A stretch of 64,000 nucleotides of DNA, taken from NCBI GenBank assembly GCA_900468065.1, contig UBTA01000068.1:89390-153389 (forward strand), read 5' to 3'. This DNA comes from Hyphomicrobiales bacterium. GTDB lineage: Bacteria; Pseudomonadota; Alphaproteobacteria; Rhizobiales; Rhizobiaceae. Shown in pieces: positions 1 through 8,039 of the stretch (position 1 is the first letter of the stretch; each line of letters opens with the position of its first letter). The notes below the pieces were generated by a model that was given only the letters and a program-made list of their open reading frames with translations, was not told where the DNA came from and did no database searches. The position numbers were made by a program, and so were the translations under genes.

Positions 1-280
1 CATCACACTGCCGCTGCTGATCCCGTCCTTGATCACCATGTCGATGTTGTCGCTGATCGCCACATTCAACTCGTTCGACATCATCTGGATCCTGACGCAA
101 GGCGGGCCGAACGGTGAAACGACGACGATGATCATCGATACCTACAGGACGGCGATCGGTTCGAAGAAATACGGCGAAGGTGCTGCCCGGGCCGTGCTGA
201 TCTGCATCTTTCTGTCGATTTTCTGCCTGGCCTATTTTCGGGTGACCAGCCGGCTTTCTGCGGGAGAATCCAACCGATGA
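1..280 (+). CDS. Sugar ABC transporter permease, MalF type (3' fragment)
   Basis: This is the C-terminal part of an inner-membrane permease, open from the left edge of the window in the frame starting at base 2. It ends with hydrophobic helices typical of the binding-protein-dependent transport family. The motif SFDIIWILTQGGP is the usual signature near the C-terminus of MalF/UgpA-type sugar permeases. Its stop codon overlaps the next permease start by 4 bases (ATGA), so the two subunits are translationally coupled. The start and the EAA loop lie outside the window. The substrate cannot be read from this fragment; the neighbours make it a CUT1-type carbohydrate transporter. Confidence 0.9.
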   Translation, partial: ITLPLLIPSLITMSMLSLIATFNSFDIIWILTQGGPNGETTTMIIDTYRTAIGSKKYGEGAARAVLICIFLSIFCLAYFRVTSRLSAGESNR

Positions 281-1137
281 GCACGCAACCCGCCATGATC
301 AACCGCTACCGCTGGTACGAGCTGATCAGCATCTACGCCGGTATCTTCCTCTTCCTGACGTTTATTCTGGCGCCGTTCGTTGAGGGCTTTCTCGTTTCGC
401 TGAAGCCGCTTGGCCTCTTGTTCACCTCGCCCTACAAGTTCTGGCCGGAAAACGGTTCGTTTGCGGCCTACCGGACGATGTGGGTGAGTGTCCCCGGTTT
501 TGCCCGCTATATCTTCAACTCGTTTTTCATTTCCATCATCGTTACCGCGATCGTGCTGATCCTGGTCGTACCGGCGTCCTACGCCTTTGCCCGGTTCACA
601 TTTCGCGGCAGCGGGCTGCTGCTCGGCGCATTTCTGGCCGTCAACATGTTCTCTGGCGCCGTCCTGCTCATTCCACTGTTTCGCCTGATGCGCACATTTG
701 GTGTGCTCAACACCTATTTCGCCATGATCGTCCCGGGGGTCGCCTTCCTGATCCCTTCGGCCATCTGGCTGCTGCGCACCTACATGATGCGCATTCCACG
801 CGAGCTGGACGAAGCGGCCTTCGTCGATGGTGCCAGCCATTTCTATACGCTTCGCCGGGTCATCCTCCCCATCGCCATGCCCGGCATCACCGTCGTAGCG
901 ATCACGACCTTCATCGGGTCCTACGCTCAGCAATTCATCTTCGCGCTGACCTTCAACTCGAAGACCGAATACATGCCGCTGCCGGTTGGGCTGTTTGCCT
1001 ATTTCGGCCGGCAGGAAGTGATCTGGAACGAGTTGATGGCGGCGAGCTTCGTCGGCATCACCCCGGCCATCATCGTTATCTTCTTCCTACAACGCTATCT
1101 CGTCAGCGGCCTGACTGCTGGCGCGGTGAAACAATAA
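277..1137 (+). CDS. Sugar ABC transporter permease, MalG type
   Basis: This is the second permease of the CUT1-type importer, 286 residues, the normal length for MalG/UgpE proteins. About six membrane helices are visible. The cytoplasmic EAA loop is present as ELDEAAFVDGASHFYTLRRV near residues 174-195; it docks on the ATPase. The ATG overlaps the stop of the preceding permease (ATGA). The binding-protein gene follows after 36 bases, so permease, permease, binding protein and ATPase form one operon. The sugar carried is unknown. The nearby hexosaminidase and RpiR regulator suggest an amino-sugar oligosaccharide, which is inference only. Confidence 0.93.
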   Translation: MSTQPAMINRYRWYELISIYAGIFLFLTFILAPFVEGFLVSLKPLGLLFTSPYKFWPENGSFAAYRTMWVSVPGFARYIFNSFFISIIVTAIVLILVVPASYAFARFTFRGSGLLLGAFLAVNMFSGAVLLIPLFRLMRTFGVLNTYFAMIVPGVAFLIPSAIWLLRTYMMRIPRELDEAAFVDGASHFYTLRRVILPIAMPGITVVAITTFIGSYAQQFIFALTFNSKTEYMPLPVGLFAYFGRQEVIWNELMAASFVGITPAIIVIFFLQRYLVSGLTAGAVKQ

Positions 1138-1173
1138 AAGCAGTCAACCACCAGAGAAACGGGAGCTTCAAAC

Positions 1174-2403
1174 GTGTCCATTCAACTCAAGACGGGCATT
1201 CTCGCCCTTGCCTTGCTCGGCTCGACCGCGCTCGGCGCCATGACCGCCCACGCCGCCGACCAGGAAATCAGCTGGATTTATTGCGGCGACACGATGGATC
1301 CGATTCATGAGAAATACATCAAGCAGTGGGAAGAGAAGAACCCCGGCTGGAAGGTGACGCCTGAAGTTGTCGGCTGGGCCCAATGCCAGGACAAGGCGAC
1401 GACGCTTGCCGTTGCCGGCACCCCCGTCGCCATGGCCTATGTCGGCTCGCGCACGCTCAAGGAATTTGCCCAGAACGATCTGATAGTGCCGGTCCCGATG
1501 ACCGAAGACGAGAAGAAGAGCTACTATCCGCATATCGCCGATACTGTCACGTTCGACAACAACCAGTGGGGCGTTCCGATCGCGTTTTCGACCAAGGCAC
1601 TCTACTGGAACAAGGACCTTTTCAAGCAGGCAGGCCTTGATCCTGAAACGCCACCCAAGACATGGGCCGAAGAGATCGCCTTCGCCAAGCAGATCAAGGA
1701 AAAGACCGGGATTGCCGGCTACGGTCTGCCGGCAAAGACTTTCGACAACACTATGCATCAGTTCATGCATTGGGTTTACACCAACAACGGCAAAGTCATC
1801 GACGGCGACAAGATCGTCATCGACAGCCCGGAAGTTCTCGCAGCCCTTCAGGCCTACAAGGACATCACGCCCTATTCGGTCGAAGGTGCGACCGCTTACG
1901 AGCAAAACGAAATGCGCGCCATCTTCCTTGATGGCAAAGTCGGCATGCTCCAGTCCGGTTCGGGTGCTGCCGTCCGTCTCAAGGAAACCAAGGTCAACTG
2001 GGGCGTGGCCCCGCTGCCACTCGGCCCGTCTGCCAAGGGTGAAGGCACTCTGCTGATCACCGACAGCCTGGCGATCTTCAAGGGCTCCGGCGTTGAGGAG
2101 AAGGCAATCGAATTTGCAAAATTCATTACCTCGCCCGGCCCGCAGGGCGAATATGAGTTGCAGGGTACCGCTGGTTTGACGCCGCTTCGTCCGTCGCCGA
2201 TGGTTGATGAGTTCGTCAAGAAGGACCCCTACTGGAAGCCGTTCATCGATGGCATCACCTATGGGGGCCCGGAGCCGCTGTTCACCGACTATAAGGGCTT
2301 CCAGAATGTCATTATCGAAATGGTCCAGGCCGTCGTCACCGACAAGGCCGAGCCCGCGGATGCCCTGAAGAAGGCAGCTGCCGACCTCGAGCAATACAAG
2401 TAA
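1174..2403 (+). CDS. Periplasmic sugar-binding protein of ABC transporter (family 1)
   Basis: This periplasmic solute-binding protein delivers sugar to the permeases encoded just upstream. It has 409 residues, usual for family 1 (MalE-like) proteins. An N-terminal signal peptide is clear: a Lys, a hydrophobic stretch, and a cleavage site after AMTAHA near residue 27. The start is GTG, with a GGGAG ribosome-binding site 9 bases before it. The mature part has the family pattern of a Trp/Tyr-rich sugar cleft and the segment FSTKALYWNKDLF. A perfect hairpin sits directly after the stop codon and separates it from the ATPase gene. Ligand specificity cannot be inferred from sequence alone. Confidence 0.93.
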   Translation: MSIQLKTGILALALLGSTALGAMTAHAADQEISWIYCGDTMDPIHEKYIKQWEEKNPGWKVTPEVVGWAQCQDKATTLAVAGTPVAMAYVGSRTLKEFAQNDLIVPVPMTEDEKKSYYPHIADTVTFDNNQWGVPIAFSTKALYWNKDLFKQAGLDPETPPKTWAEEIAFAKQIKEKTGIAGYGLPAKTFDNTMHQFMHWVYTNNGKVIDGDKIVIDSPEVLAALQAYKDITPYSVEGATAYEQNEMRAIFLDGKVGMLQSGSGAAVRLKETKVNWGVAPLPLGPSAKGEGTLLITDSLAIFKGSGVEEKAIEFAKFITSPGPQGEYELQGTAGLTPLRPSPMVDEFVKKDPYWKPFIDGITYGGPEPLFTDYKGFQNVIIEMVQAVVTDKAEPADALKKAAADLEQYK

Positions 2404-2410
2404 GACCATC

Positions 2411-2442
2411 GGACCGCGAACCGGTCGAAAGGTTCGCGGTCC
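2411..2442 (+). terminator. Intercistronic hairpin after the sugar-binding-protein gene
   Basis: A perfect 12-bp inverted repeat (GGACCGCGAACC and its complement) encloses an 8-base loop. It begins 8 bases after the binding-protein stop and lies before the ATPase gene. There is only a weak T-stretch (CCTTTTC) after it. It may be a partial terminator or an mRNA-stabilising stem that keeps binding-protein transcript in excess over the ATPase, as is common in ABC operons. Confidence 0.6.
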
Positions 2443-2496
2443 ACTCCTTTTCTGCTACGAACGGGCCGCTTTTCGCCGGCGGCCGGAGACAGATTC

Positions 2497-3630
2497 TTGG
2501 GACAGCTCAATCTCAACAAGGTTCAGAAATTCTACGGGACGTTCGAAGTGCTGAAAAGCATCGAACTGGAGGTCCGCAACGGCGAATTCGTCGTTTTCGT
2601 CGGCCCGTCCGGATGTGGCAAGTCGACCCTGCTGCGCATGATCGCCGGTCTCGACGAGACCAGTTCAGGCGATATCGTGATTGATGGCAAACGTGTCAAC
2701 GACCTGCCGCCCGTCAAGCGTGGCATCGCCATGGTGTTCCAGAGCTATGCGCTCTACCCGCATATGACCGTGTTCGAGAATATCGCTTTTCCGCTACGCG
2801 TCGAAAAGATGCCGGAAGACAAGCTGAAGGCGAAAGTCGAGAATGCAGCGCGCATTCTTCATCTCGACCAGCGGCTCCAGCAGAAACCCGGCTTGTTGTC
2901 CGGCGGACAGCGCCAGCGTGTGGCTATCGGCAGGGCGATCGTGCGCGAGCCGAAGATATTCCTGTTTGACGAGCCGTTGTCCAACCTCGATGCGGCTCTG
3001 CGCGCCGATATGCGTATTGAACTGGCGAAACTGCACAAGCAACTGAAGGCGACGATGATCTACGTCACCCACGACCAGGTCGAGGCGATGACGATGGCGG
3101 ACCGGATTGTCGTGCTCAATGCCGGTGAGATTTCCCAAACAGGCGCGCCGCTCGAACTCTATCACAAACCGGCCAACATGTTCGTTGCAGGTTTTATCGG
3201 CAATCCGCGCATGAACATGCTGCCCGTCACCTGCAAAGCAGTCAGCGATGCCGGCGTCGAGATCGAATTCAAGGGCCAGCCGGCGACCATCCCTGTGAAC
3301 GGCCGGGCCGATCTGGTCGGTCAGCCGCTGACCCTCGGTATTCGTCCGGAGCATATCCAGTTCGGCGAGGCTGACCTGTCGATGAACCTGACACCGTCAG
3401 TGATCGAACGGCTCGGCGCCCAGACTGTTGCCTATGCTTCGCTTGACGGCGAAAGCGAGAATTTCTGCGCGATGCTTCCCGGCAGCGCGCCGATCCGGAC
3501 CGACGAGACAGTTCCGATCGGCATCGGTGCCGCTGATTGCCATCTCTTCGACGCATCCGGCATCGCGCTTGAGCGCCGGGTAGCACTGACCGACATCAAT
3601 GTCGGTCTCTTGAAAATCGCCGGCGGCTGA
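2497..3630 (+). CDS. Sugar ABC transporter ATP-binding protein (MalK/UgpC family)
   Basis: This is the cytoplasmic ATPase that powers the sugar importer. Its 377 residues include an NBD with Walker A GPSGCGKST near residue 35, the Q-loop, the signature LSGGQRQRVAIGRAI and Walker B IFLFDEPLSNLD. A C-terminal TOBE/OB regulatory domain spans about residues 240-370. The start is an uncommon TTG at 2497 giving LGQLNLNKVQKFYG. An AUG start is not available without losing the conserved first strand, and GGCCGGAG lies just upstream. It is the last gene of the operon and is followed by a good terminator. Confidence 0.93.
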   Translation: MGQLNLNKVQKFYGTFEVLKSIELEVRNGEFVVFVGPSGCGKSTLLRMIAGLDETSSGDIVIDGKRVNDLPPVKRGIAMVFQSYALYPHMTVFENIAFPLRVEKMPEDKLKAKVENAARILHLDQRLQQKPGLLSGGQRQRVAIGRAIVREPKIFLFDEPLSNLDAALRADMRIELAKLHKQLKATMIYVTHDQVEAMTMADRIVVLNAGEISQTGAPLELYHKPANMFVAGFIGNPRMNMLPVTCKAVSDAGVEIEFKGQPATIPVNGRADLVGQPLTLGIRPEHIQFGEADLSMNLTPSVIERLGAQTVAYASLDGESENFCAMLPGSAPIRTDETVPIGIGAADCHLFDASGIALERRVALTDINVGLLKIAGG

Positions 3631-3662
3631 CGTCGCGACGATTCTCAAGCTTCGTCGAAAGC

Positions 3663-3691
3663 AAAAGGGGCGCGGATGATGCGTCCCTTTT
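3663..3691 (+). terminator. Rho-independent terminator between convergent genes
   Basis: An 11-bp stem (AAAAGGGGCGC pairing with GCGTCCCTTTT through one G-U pair) encloses a 7-base loop and is followed by TGTTTATC. It ends the sugar-transporter operon. The A-run on its left side could let it also serve the M81 gene arriving from the opposite strand. Confidence 0.75.
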
Positions 3692-3737
3692 GTTTATCTC
3701 AGTGGCGCGCGGTTGGCGGGGACTTTAATCGGCTAAC

Positions 3738-5213
3738 TCAAGCCGCTCCTGTGTCCAACCCATGCGGATGGTCCACCATCGGCCAAATATCGCGCGGTGC
3801 CCGGCGGTAAGGCGTGCGGGCCGGGTTGTTCGGATAAGGTGTACCCGCCGAGCAATAAAGGATCTCCGCGGCGATCACCGCAAAGGATGCGTAGAAGTGA
3901 TTGGTCGACTTGATGACCAGTATCTTCTTTAAAGTTGGGTCGATGCCCATCACCGAGAACAGACTAGGGTCGAAGCTCTGCGCCCGGGTGGAGTTGAGGA
4001 TGATGTCTATGCCATCGAGACGGATATGCGCGGCGTCGCCGAAGGGCGCATAGCTTTCGCCGAAACGCATTTCCGCGTTGCGCACCAGTTTGACGACCTT
4101 GACGACGCCGTCGATCGGATTGCCGGTTCCCGGTGCCGATTTTGCGCCGAAACGCAGTTGAATCTCGGCGCCTTCGCCAGCGGCCATGCAGATCTGCACT
4201 GCCATCGGGTCCCAGATCGTCCCGACAGCCGTATCCCTGGCGCCCTGTGCCAGAAGTTCGGCCAACAGCACCGTCGCATCGCCCGCCGTGCCGCCGCCGG
4301 GATTATCCCAAACGTCGGCGATCACCACGGGTCCGTCGGCTGCTTCGAGCGCCCGGGAGACGGCTTGCTTTTCATCGATCTGCGGCATGATGAATGTGCC
4401 GCGCCTGGAAAAGAGTTCGAGCCCGAGTTCGCGCGCAAGGGCATCGCCCTTTTCCGGCTTGCCATCGGTGACGACGAGCATCTTCGTTCCCATTTCGGGA
4501 ACATCGCCGGCCATGAAGCCGTGGATGACAGAGATGGAGAGGATGTCCGGGTCTTCCGCTTCGATCCGCATGATCTTGTCGACGAACGTGCGCATCGGAT
4601 CGCGCGACGTCGGATAGACGTCGATCATCCGGCAATCGAATACCGACATGACCGGTTTGATGCGGCCGGCCAGCGTATCGAGCGCGATGCGCCACAGATC
4701 CTCGGCACGATCGACGAAGTCCGTATGTGGAAATTCCTTGAAGTAGACGAAGAAATCCGCCGCCGCCCGCCGCTTGACCGTCAGGTGGCTGTGCGGGTCG
4801 AGTTCAGCACAGACAAGGATGTCGGGGCCGACAATCTCGCGGACGCGCGTCAGGAAATCGCCCTCGGTATCCTCATAGCCATCGGCGACCATGGCGCCAT
4901 GAAGACCGAGAACCACGGCGTCCACCGGCAGTGCCGCCCGCAGCTGGTCGAGGATTTCGTCACGCAAGCCCTCATACGTCAGGCGATTGACGAGACCGGC
5001 GGGATCGGCCCAGGTGGCAGTGCCCTCGATTAGATCAAAACCCATTTCCGCCGCAAGCCGGCGCCCGACCGTAATCGGCGCGGAACAGAGTGTCGGTGTG
5101 TCCGGATGCTCGCCCGGCGGGGCATACAGCGAGGCCTCGAAGGCGCGGCGATCGACGCAGATCGGTGAGAAAGTGTTGGTCTCGGTCGCCAGGACGGCGG
5201 TGAAAATGCGCAA
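3738..5213 (-). CDS. M81 family metallopeptidase (MlrC-like)
   Basis: This belongs to peptidase family M81, whose namesake MlrC (microcystinase C) cleaves the linear microcystin peptide. It has 491 residues, the usual length. It starts MRIFTAVLATETNTFSP, the typical N-terminus with a conserved ETN. Likely metal and catalytic segments are LGLHGAMVADGYEDTEGDF near residue 103, ELDPHSH near 137 and VWDNPGGGTAGD in the C-terminal half. No signal peptide is present, so it should be cytoplasmic. It lies 23 bases downstream of an NTF2/SnoaL-like gene on the same strand, probably in one operon. A second M81 gene lies at 9983-11419; the two are clearly homologous but diverged. Most M81 proteins have unknown substrates. 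Confidence 0.9.
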   Translation of the reverse strand: MRIFTAVLATETNTFSPICVDRRAFEASLYAPPGEHPDTPTLCSAPITVGRRLAAEMGFDLIEGTATWADPAGLVNRLTYEGLRDEILDQLRAALPVDAVVLGLHGAMVADGYEDTEGDFLTRVREIVGPDILVCAELDPHSHLTVKRRAAADFFVYFKEFPHTDFVDRAEDLWRIALDTLAGRIKPVMSVFDCRMIDVYPTSRDPMRTFVDKIMRIEAEDPDILSISVIHGFMAGDVPEMGTKMLVVTDGKPEKGDALARELGLELFSRRGTFIMPQIDEKQAVSRALEAADGPVVIADVWDNPGGGTAGDATVLLAELLAQGARDTAVGTIWDPMAVQICMAAGEGAEIQLRFGAKSAPGTGNPIDGVVKVVKLVRNAEMRFGESYAPFGDAAHIRLDGIDIILNSTRAQSFDPSLFSVMGIDPTLKKILVIKSTNHFYASFAVIAAEILYCSAGTPYPNNPARTPYRRAPRDIWPMVDHPHGLDTGAA

Positions 5214-5236
5214 TGCCTTTGCCTCGTTCTAGCCGC

Positions 5237-5758
5237 TCAAGCCCCGCCCATCGGATGGGGCAGATACCCCGTGAAGCCGCAGATTTTCCAGTGCCCCTGA
5301 TGAAGGCGGCAATAATAAAGCGTCTGCCACTTGAGACTATCGACGCTGCCGTCCGATTTTTTCAGGCTGCCGTCAAACTTCTTGCGGACCAGGGCCATAT
5401 CGCCTTCGATCTCGATATCTTCGAGCGTCGTGGTGGTGAAAATGGCATTGCGGGTGTTCTCGGCAAAGGACTGCTGGGCAAAATCCGTTGCCTGGCGCAG
5501 CCACTCGTCGCGATAGGCCGTCAGTGAAGGAAAGGCCAGACGCCATTTGTCGGGGCTGGTTTCCCGCTTGGCATCAATGCCGATGAAGCCTTCCTCGACA
5601 AAATCTCCGGCGACCTTGGACCAGTCGGCGGCAAGAAAAGCATCAATGTCGCGCTCGACCAGCATCTGCCAGATCGCGTGACGGGCGGCATCGGAGGAAG
5701 GGAAAGGATTGCGGAAGGGATCGCGCACAAATGCTCCGTGGATTGAAATTCTTTTCAT
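5237..5758 (-). CDS. NTF2/SnoaL-like hypothetical protein
   Basis: This small soluble protein of 173 residues has no signal peptide. The pattern near residues 20-60 (AIWQMLVERDIDAFLAADWSK, then FVEEGFIGID) and the closing strands that end WQTLYYCRLHQGHWKICGF resemble the cone-shaped NTF2/SnoaL fold. That fold houses isomerases, dehydratases and ligand-binding proteins. No catalytic residues can be assigned. It is the first gene of a minus-strand pair with the M81 peptidase and diverges from the ridA-rpiR group, sharing an 84-base promoter region. A role in the same catabolic pathway is inferred from position only. Confidence 0.7.
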   Translation of the reverse strand: MKRISIHGAFVRDPFRNPFPSSDAARHAIWQMLVERDIDAFLAADWSKVAGDFVEEGFIGIDAKRETSPDKWRLAFPSLTAYRDEWLRQATDFAQQSFAENTRNAIFTTTTLEDIEIEGDMALVRKKFDGSLKKSDGSVDSLKWQTLYYCRLHQGHWKICGFTGYLPHPMGGA

Positions 5759-5774
5759 AAATGGCGTTTTTCTC

Positions 5775-5803
5775 TGGTCAAATTCCGCTTTCTATGGTCA
5801 TTT
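5775..5803. promoter_or_regulatory. Paired TGGTCA boxes in divergent promoter region
   Basis: TGGTCAAAT at 5775-5783 and TGGTCATTT at 5795-5803 are spaced 20 bases start to start, about two DNA turns. They lie in the 84-base gap between the NTF2-like gene and ridA. The arrangement could be an operator for the RpiR-type regulator encoded 0.5 kb away; this is a guess from spacing. Confidence 0.3.
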
Positions 5804-5842
5804 GTCAACGTATCAAGAAAATAATTTGCAAGGACGGGGCAA

Positions 5843-6232
5843 ATGTCCATTACACGTTATGGCACGGTGCAAGTGGGTGCAGGCGGCAAACCGCTGCCGT
5901 TTGCACGCGCGGTGGAGGCGAATGGCTGGCTTCATGTGTCCGGCCAGGTTGCGATGGAAAATGGCGAGATCATCGAAGGTGGGATTATTCCGCAAACACA
6001 TAAGACGATCGCCAATCTGCTGGCTATCCTTAAGGAGGCCAATTACGGACCTGAGCACATCGTTCGTCTCGGTGTTTGGCTGGATGATCCGCGGGATTTT
6101 TGGACCTTTAACAAGATCTATCAGGACTATTTCGGCGAACATCCGCCGGCGCGGGCCTGCGTGCAGGCGTCGATGATGGTCGATTGCAAGGTCGAGATCG
6201 ATTGCGTCGCCTATAAGGAAAAGACGTCCTAA
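5843..6232 (+). CDS. RidA family protein (imine/enamine deaminase)
   Basis: This 129-residue protein has the YjgF/YER057c/UK114 fold. Family members hydrolyse reactive enamine and imine intermediates made by PLP enzymes or act on related N-containing intermediates. The core segments are LHVSGQVA near residue 33 and the C-terminal ARACVQASMMVDCKVEIDCVA, where the conserved Arg that binds the substrate carboxylate is present. The start is ATG 5843 with AGGACGGGG before it. It heads a plus-strand group with an RpiR regulator, SDR, GH20 and M81 genes. Its job there may be to clear an amino-sugar or amino-acid imine, an inference from context. Confidence 0.9.
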   Translation: MSITRYGTVQVGAGGKPLPFARAVEANGWLHVSGQVAMENGEIIEGGIIPQTHKTIANLLAILKEANYGPEHIVRLGVWLDDPRDFWTFNKIYQDYFGEHPPARACVQASMMVDCKVEIDCVAYKEKTS

Positions 6233-6354
6233 GGTTCAGGTGATACGGAAACGGGTGGACACCAAGTGAGAATCGTATGCCAGATCGCAGCATTGCCGCG
6301 GTTTCAGGAAGCCTCCTCGAGGCGGCCTGGCGATTTCATTGAAGGTGATCTCTG

Positions 6355-7218
6355 ATGGATATTTTCTCGACACTTCAGGAAGAAAAGGGACGGCTTTCGC
6401 CGGCCGAAAGCCGCATCGCTGAAATATTGCTGACTGATTTCGAATTTGCGGTGAATGCCTCGATTATCGAACTGGCCGGCAAAGCCGATGTCTCCCCGCC
6501 GACCGTCACACGCTTCTGCCGGCGGCTCGGCTGCGACAGCTTTTCCGACTTCAAGGTGCAGCTGGCGCGCACTGCCTATGTCGGCATGCGCTACCTCAAG
6601 CCCGAGCCGAAGAGCCGGGAACCCGCCGATGTGGCGCAGGATATCGTCTCAAAGGCACAGAATGCGCTGTTCATGCTGCACCGCAGCCTCGATCTCGCAG
6701 CGATCGAGCAGGCGACCGAAAAGCTGGCCGGCGCCAACATGATCTATGCGTTCGGCTCCGGCGGCAACTCCTCGATGATCGCCAGTGAATTGCAGAACCG
6801 CCTGTTTCGCTTGGGGCTGCGCATTACCGCAAGCTCCGATCACAGCATGCAGATGATGATGGCGGCTGCCGCCCGGCCGGGCGACGTTGTCATCGGGTCG
6901 TCGTTCTCCGGGCGCAACGCCGAACTGGTCCGATCCTTCACGCTCGCCCGGGACCAGAAAGTGACAACCATCGCCCTGACGCAGAGCGGCAGCCCGGTTG
7001 CGCGCGCCGCCGATATCACCGTGCCTGTCGATCTGCCGGAAGGGACCAACATCTATCGCCCGACATCGACCCGTATCGCCTATCTCGCAGTCCTCGATAT
7101 CCTTGCCAGTCTCGTTGCCTACCACATCCAGCCCCAAGCAACCGTGACGTTGCGGCGCATCAAGCAACAGCTTGTCGCCCATCGTGACGGCGACGACCGC
7201 CAGCTGCTCGGGGATTGA
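6355..7218 (+). CDS. MurR/RpiR family transcriptional regulator
   Basis: This is a DNA-binding regulator of 287 residues. It has an N-terminal RpiR-type helix-turn-helix (about residues 1-77, with KADVSPPTVTRFCRRLGCD as the recognition region) and a C-terminal SIS sugar-phosphate-binding domain (about 110-260, with AFGSGGNSSMIASEL). Members sense phosphosugars or amino-sugar phosphates such as MurNAc-6-P. Its position inside a group with a hexosaminidase and a sugar importer fits local control of that pathway. It is transcribed with ridA and the downstream SDR gene. Confidence 0.92.
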   Translation: MDIFSTLQEEKGRLSPAESRIAEILLTDFEFAVNASIIELAGKADVSPPTVTRFCRRLGCDSFSDFKVQLARTAYVGMRYLKPEPKSREPADVAQDIVSKAQNALFMLHRSLDLAAIEQATEKLAGANMIYAFGSGGNSSMIASELQNRLFRLGLRITASSDHSMQMMMAAAARPGDVVIGSSFSGRNAELVRSFTLARDQKVTTIALTQSGSPVARAADITVPVDLPEGTNIYRPTSTRIAYLAVLDILASLVAYHIQPQATVTLRRIKQQLVAHRDGDDRQLLGD

Positions 7219-7245
7219 TTTTACCATGCTCACAAAGGACCCGTC

Positions 7246-8022
7246 ATGACTTCATCCGTCGCAATTGTAACGGGAGCTGCAGGCGACATTGGCCGGGCCA
7301 TCGCCCGCCGCCTTGGCGAAGACCATGATATCGTGCTGATGCCCGATCTGGATGGTGAAGCCGTTGAAAGAGCAGCGGCGGGCCTTGGCAATCCCGGCAA
7401 GTTCGTCGCCCTGGCCTGCGATATCACCGATGTCACACGTGTGTCTGCTATGGCAGCTCGGTCGGCGGAACTTGGCACGGTTCGGACGCTGGTCAACAAT
7501 GCCGGTGCAGCGCGTGCTGTCAGCCTGCACGATACAACGCCGGAAATCTGGCGCATGGACAATGCCTTGAACCTGGAAGCCGCCTTCCTGTGCTTTCGCG
7601 CCGTCGAGGGTGCGCTGAAACAAAGCCAGGGTTCGGTGATCAACATCGCTTCGGTCAACGGCACCAATGTTTTTGGTCATCCCGCCTACAGCGCCGCGAA
7701 GGCCGGCCTTCTGCACCTGACGAAGCTGATCGCCGTCGAATACGGCAAGTACGGTATTCGCGCCAATGCAGTGTCTCCCGGTACCGTGCGCACCCAGGCG
7801 TGGGAAGTCCGCGCCGCCGCCAACGCGAATGTGTTTGAGGACGCGCGCCGCTGGTACCCGTTGCAGCGGATCGCCAGCCCGGACGACGTGGCCAATGCGG
7901 TTGGCTTTCTCGCCAGTCCGTTGGCCTCGGCGATCTCCGGCGTCTGCTTGCCGGTCGACTGCGGCCTGACGGCAGGGCAGGCCGAGCTTGCCCGCACCTT
8001 TTCCCAATCCGAAAACTATTAA
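7246..8022 (+). CDS. SDR family NAD(P)-dependent oxidoreductase
   Basis: This classical short-chain dehydrogenase has 258 residues. The cofactor motif is TGAAGDIG near residue 8, NNAG near residue 84, the catalytic Ser is in INIASVNG, and Tyr/Lys are in YSAAKAG near residue 150. The C-terminal part, ending with SGVCLPVDCGLTAGQ, matches the usual SDR end. Its substrate is probably a sugar or polyol derivative handled by the surrounding operon; this cannot be read from the sequence. The gene starts 27 bases after rpiR and ends 17 bases before the hexosaminidase start. Confidence 0.92.
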   Translation: MTSSVAIVTGAAGDIGRAIARRLGEDHDIVLMPDLDGEAVERAAAGLGNPGKFVALACDITDVTRVSAMAARSAELGTVRTLVNNAGAARAVSLHDTTPEIWRMDNALNLEAAFLCFRAVEGALKQSQGSVINIASVNGTNVFGHPAYSAAKAGLLHLTKLIAVEYGKYGIRANAVSPGTVRTQAWEVRAAANANVFEDARRWYPLQRIASPDDVANAVGFLASPLASAISGVCLPVDCGLTAGQAELARTFSQSENY

Positions 8023-8039
8023 GAATAAGAGGAACGGAC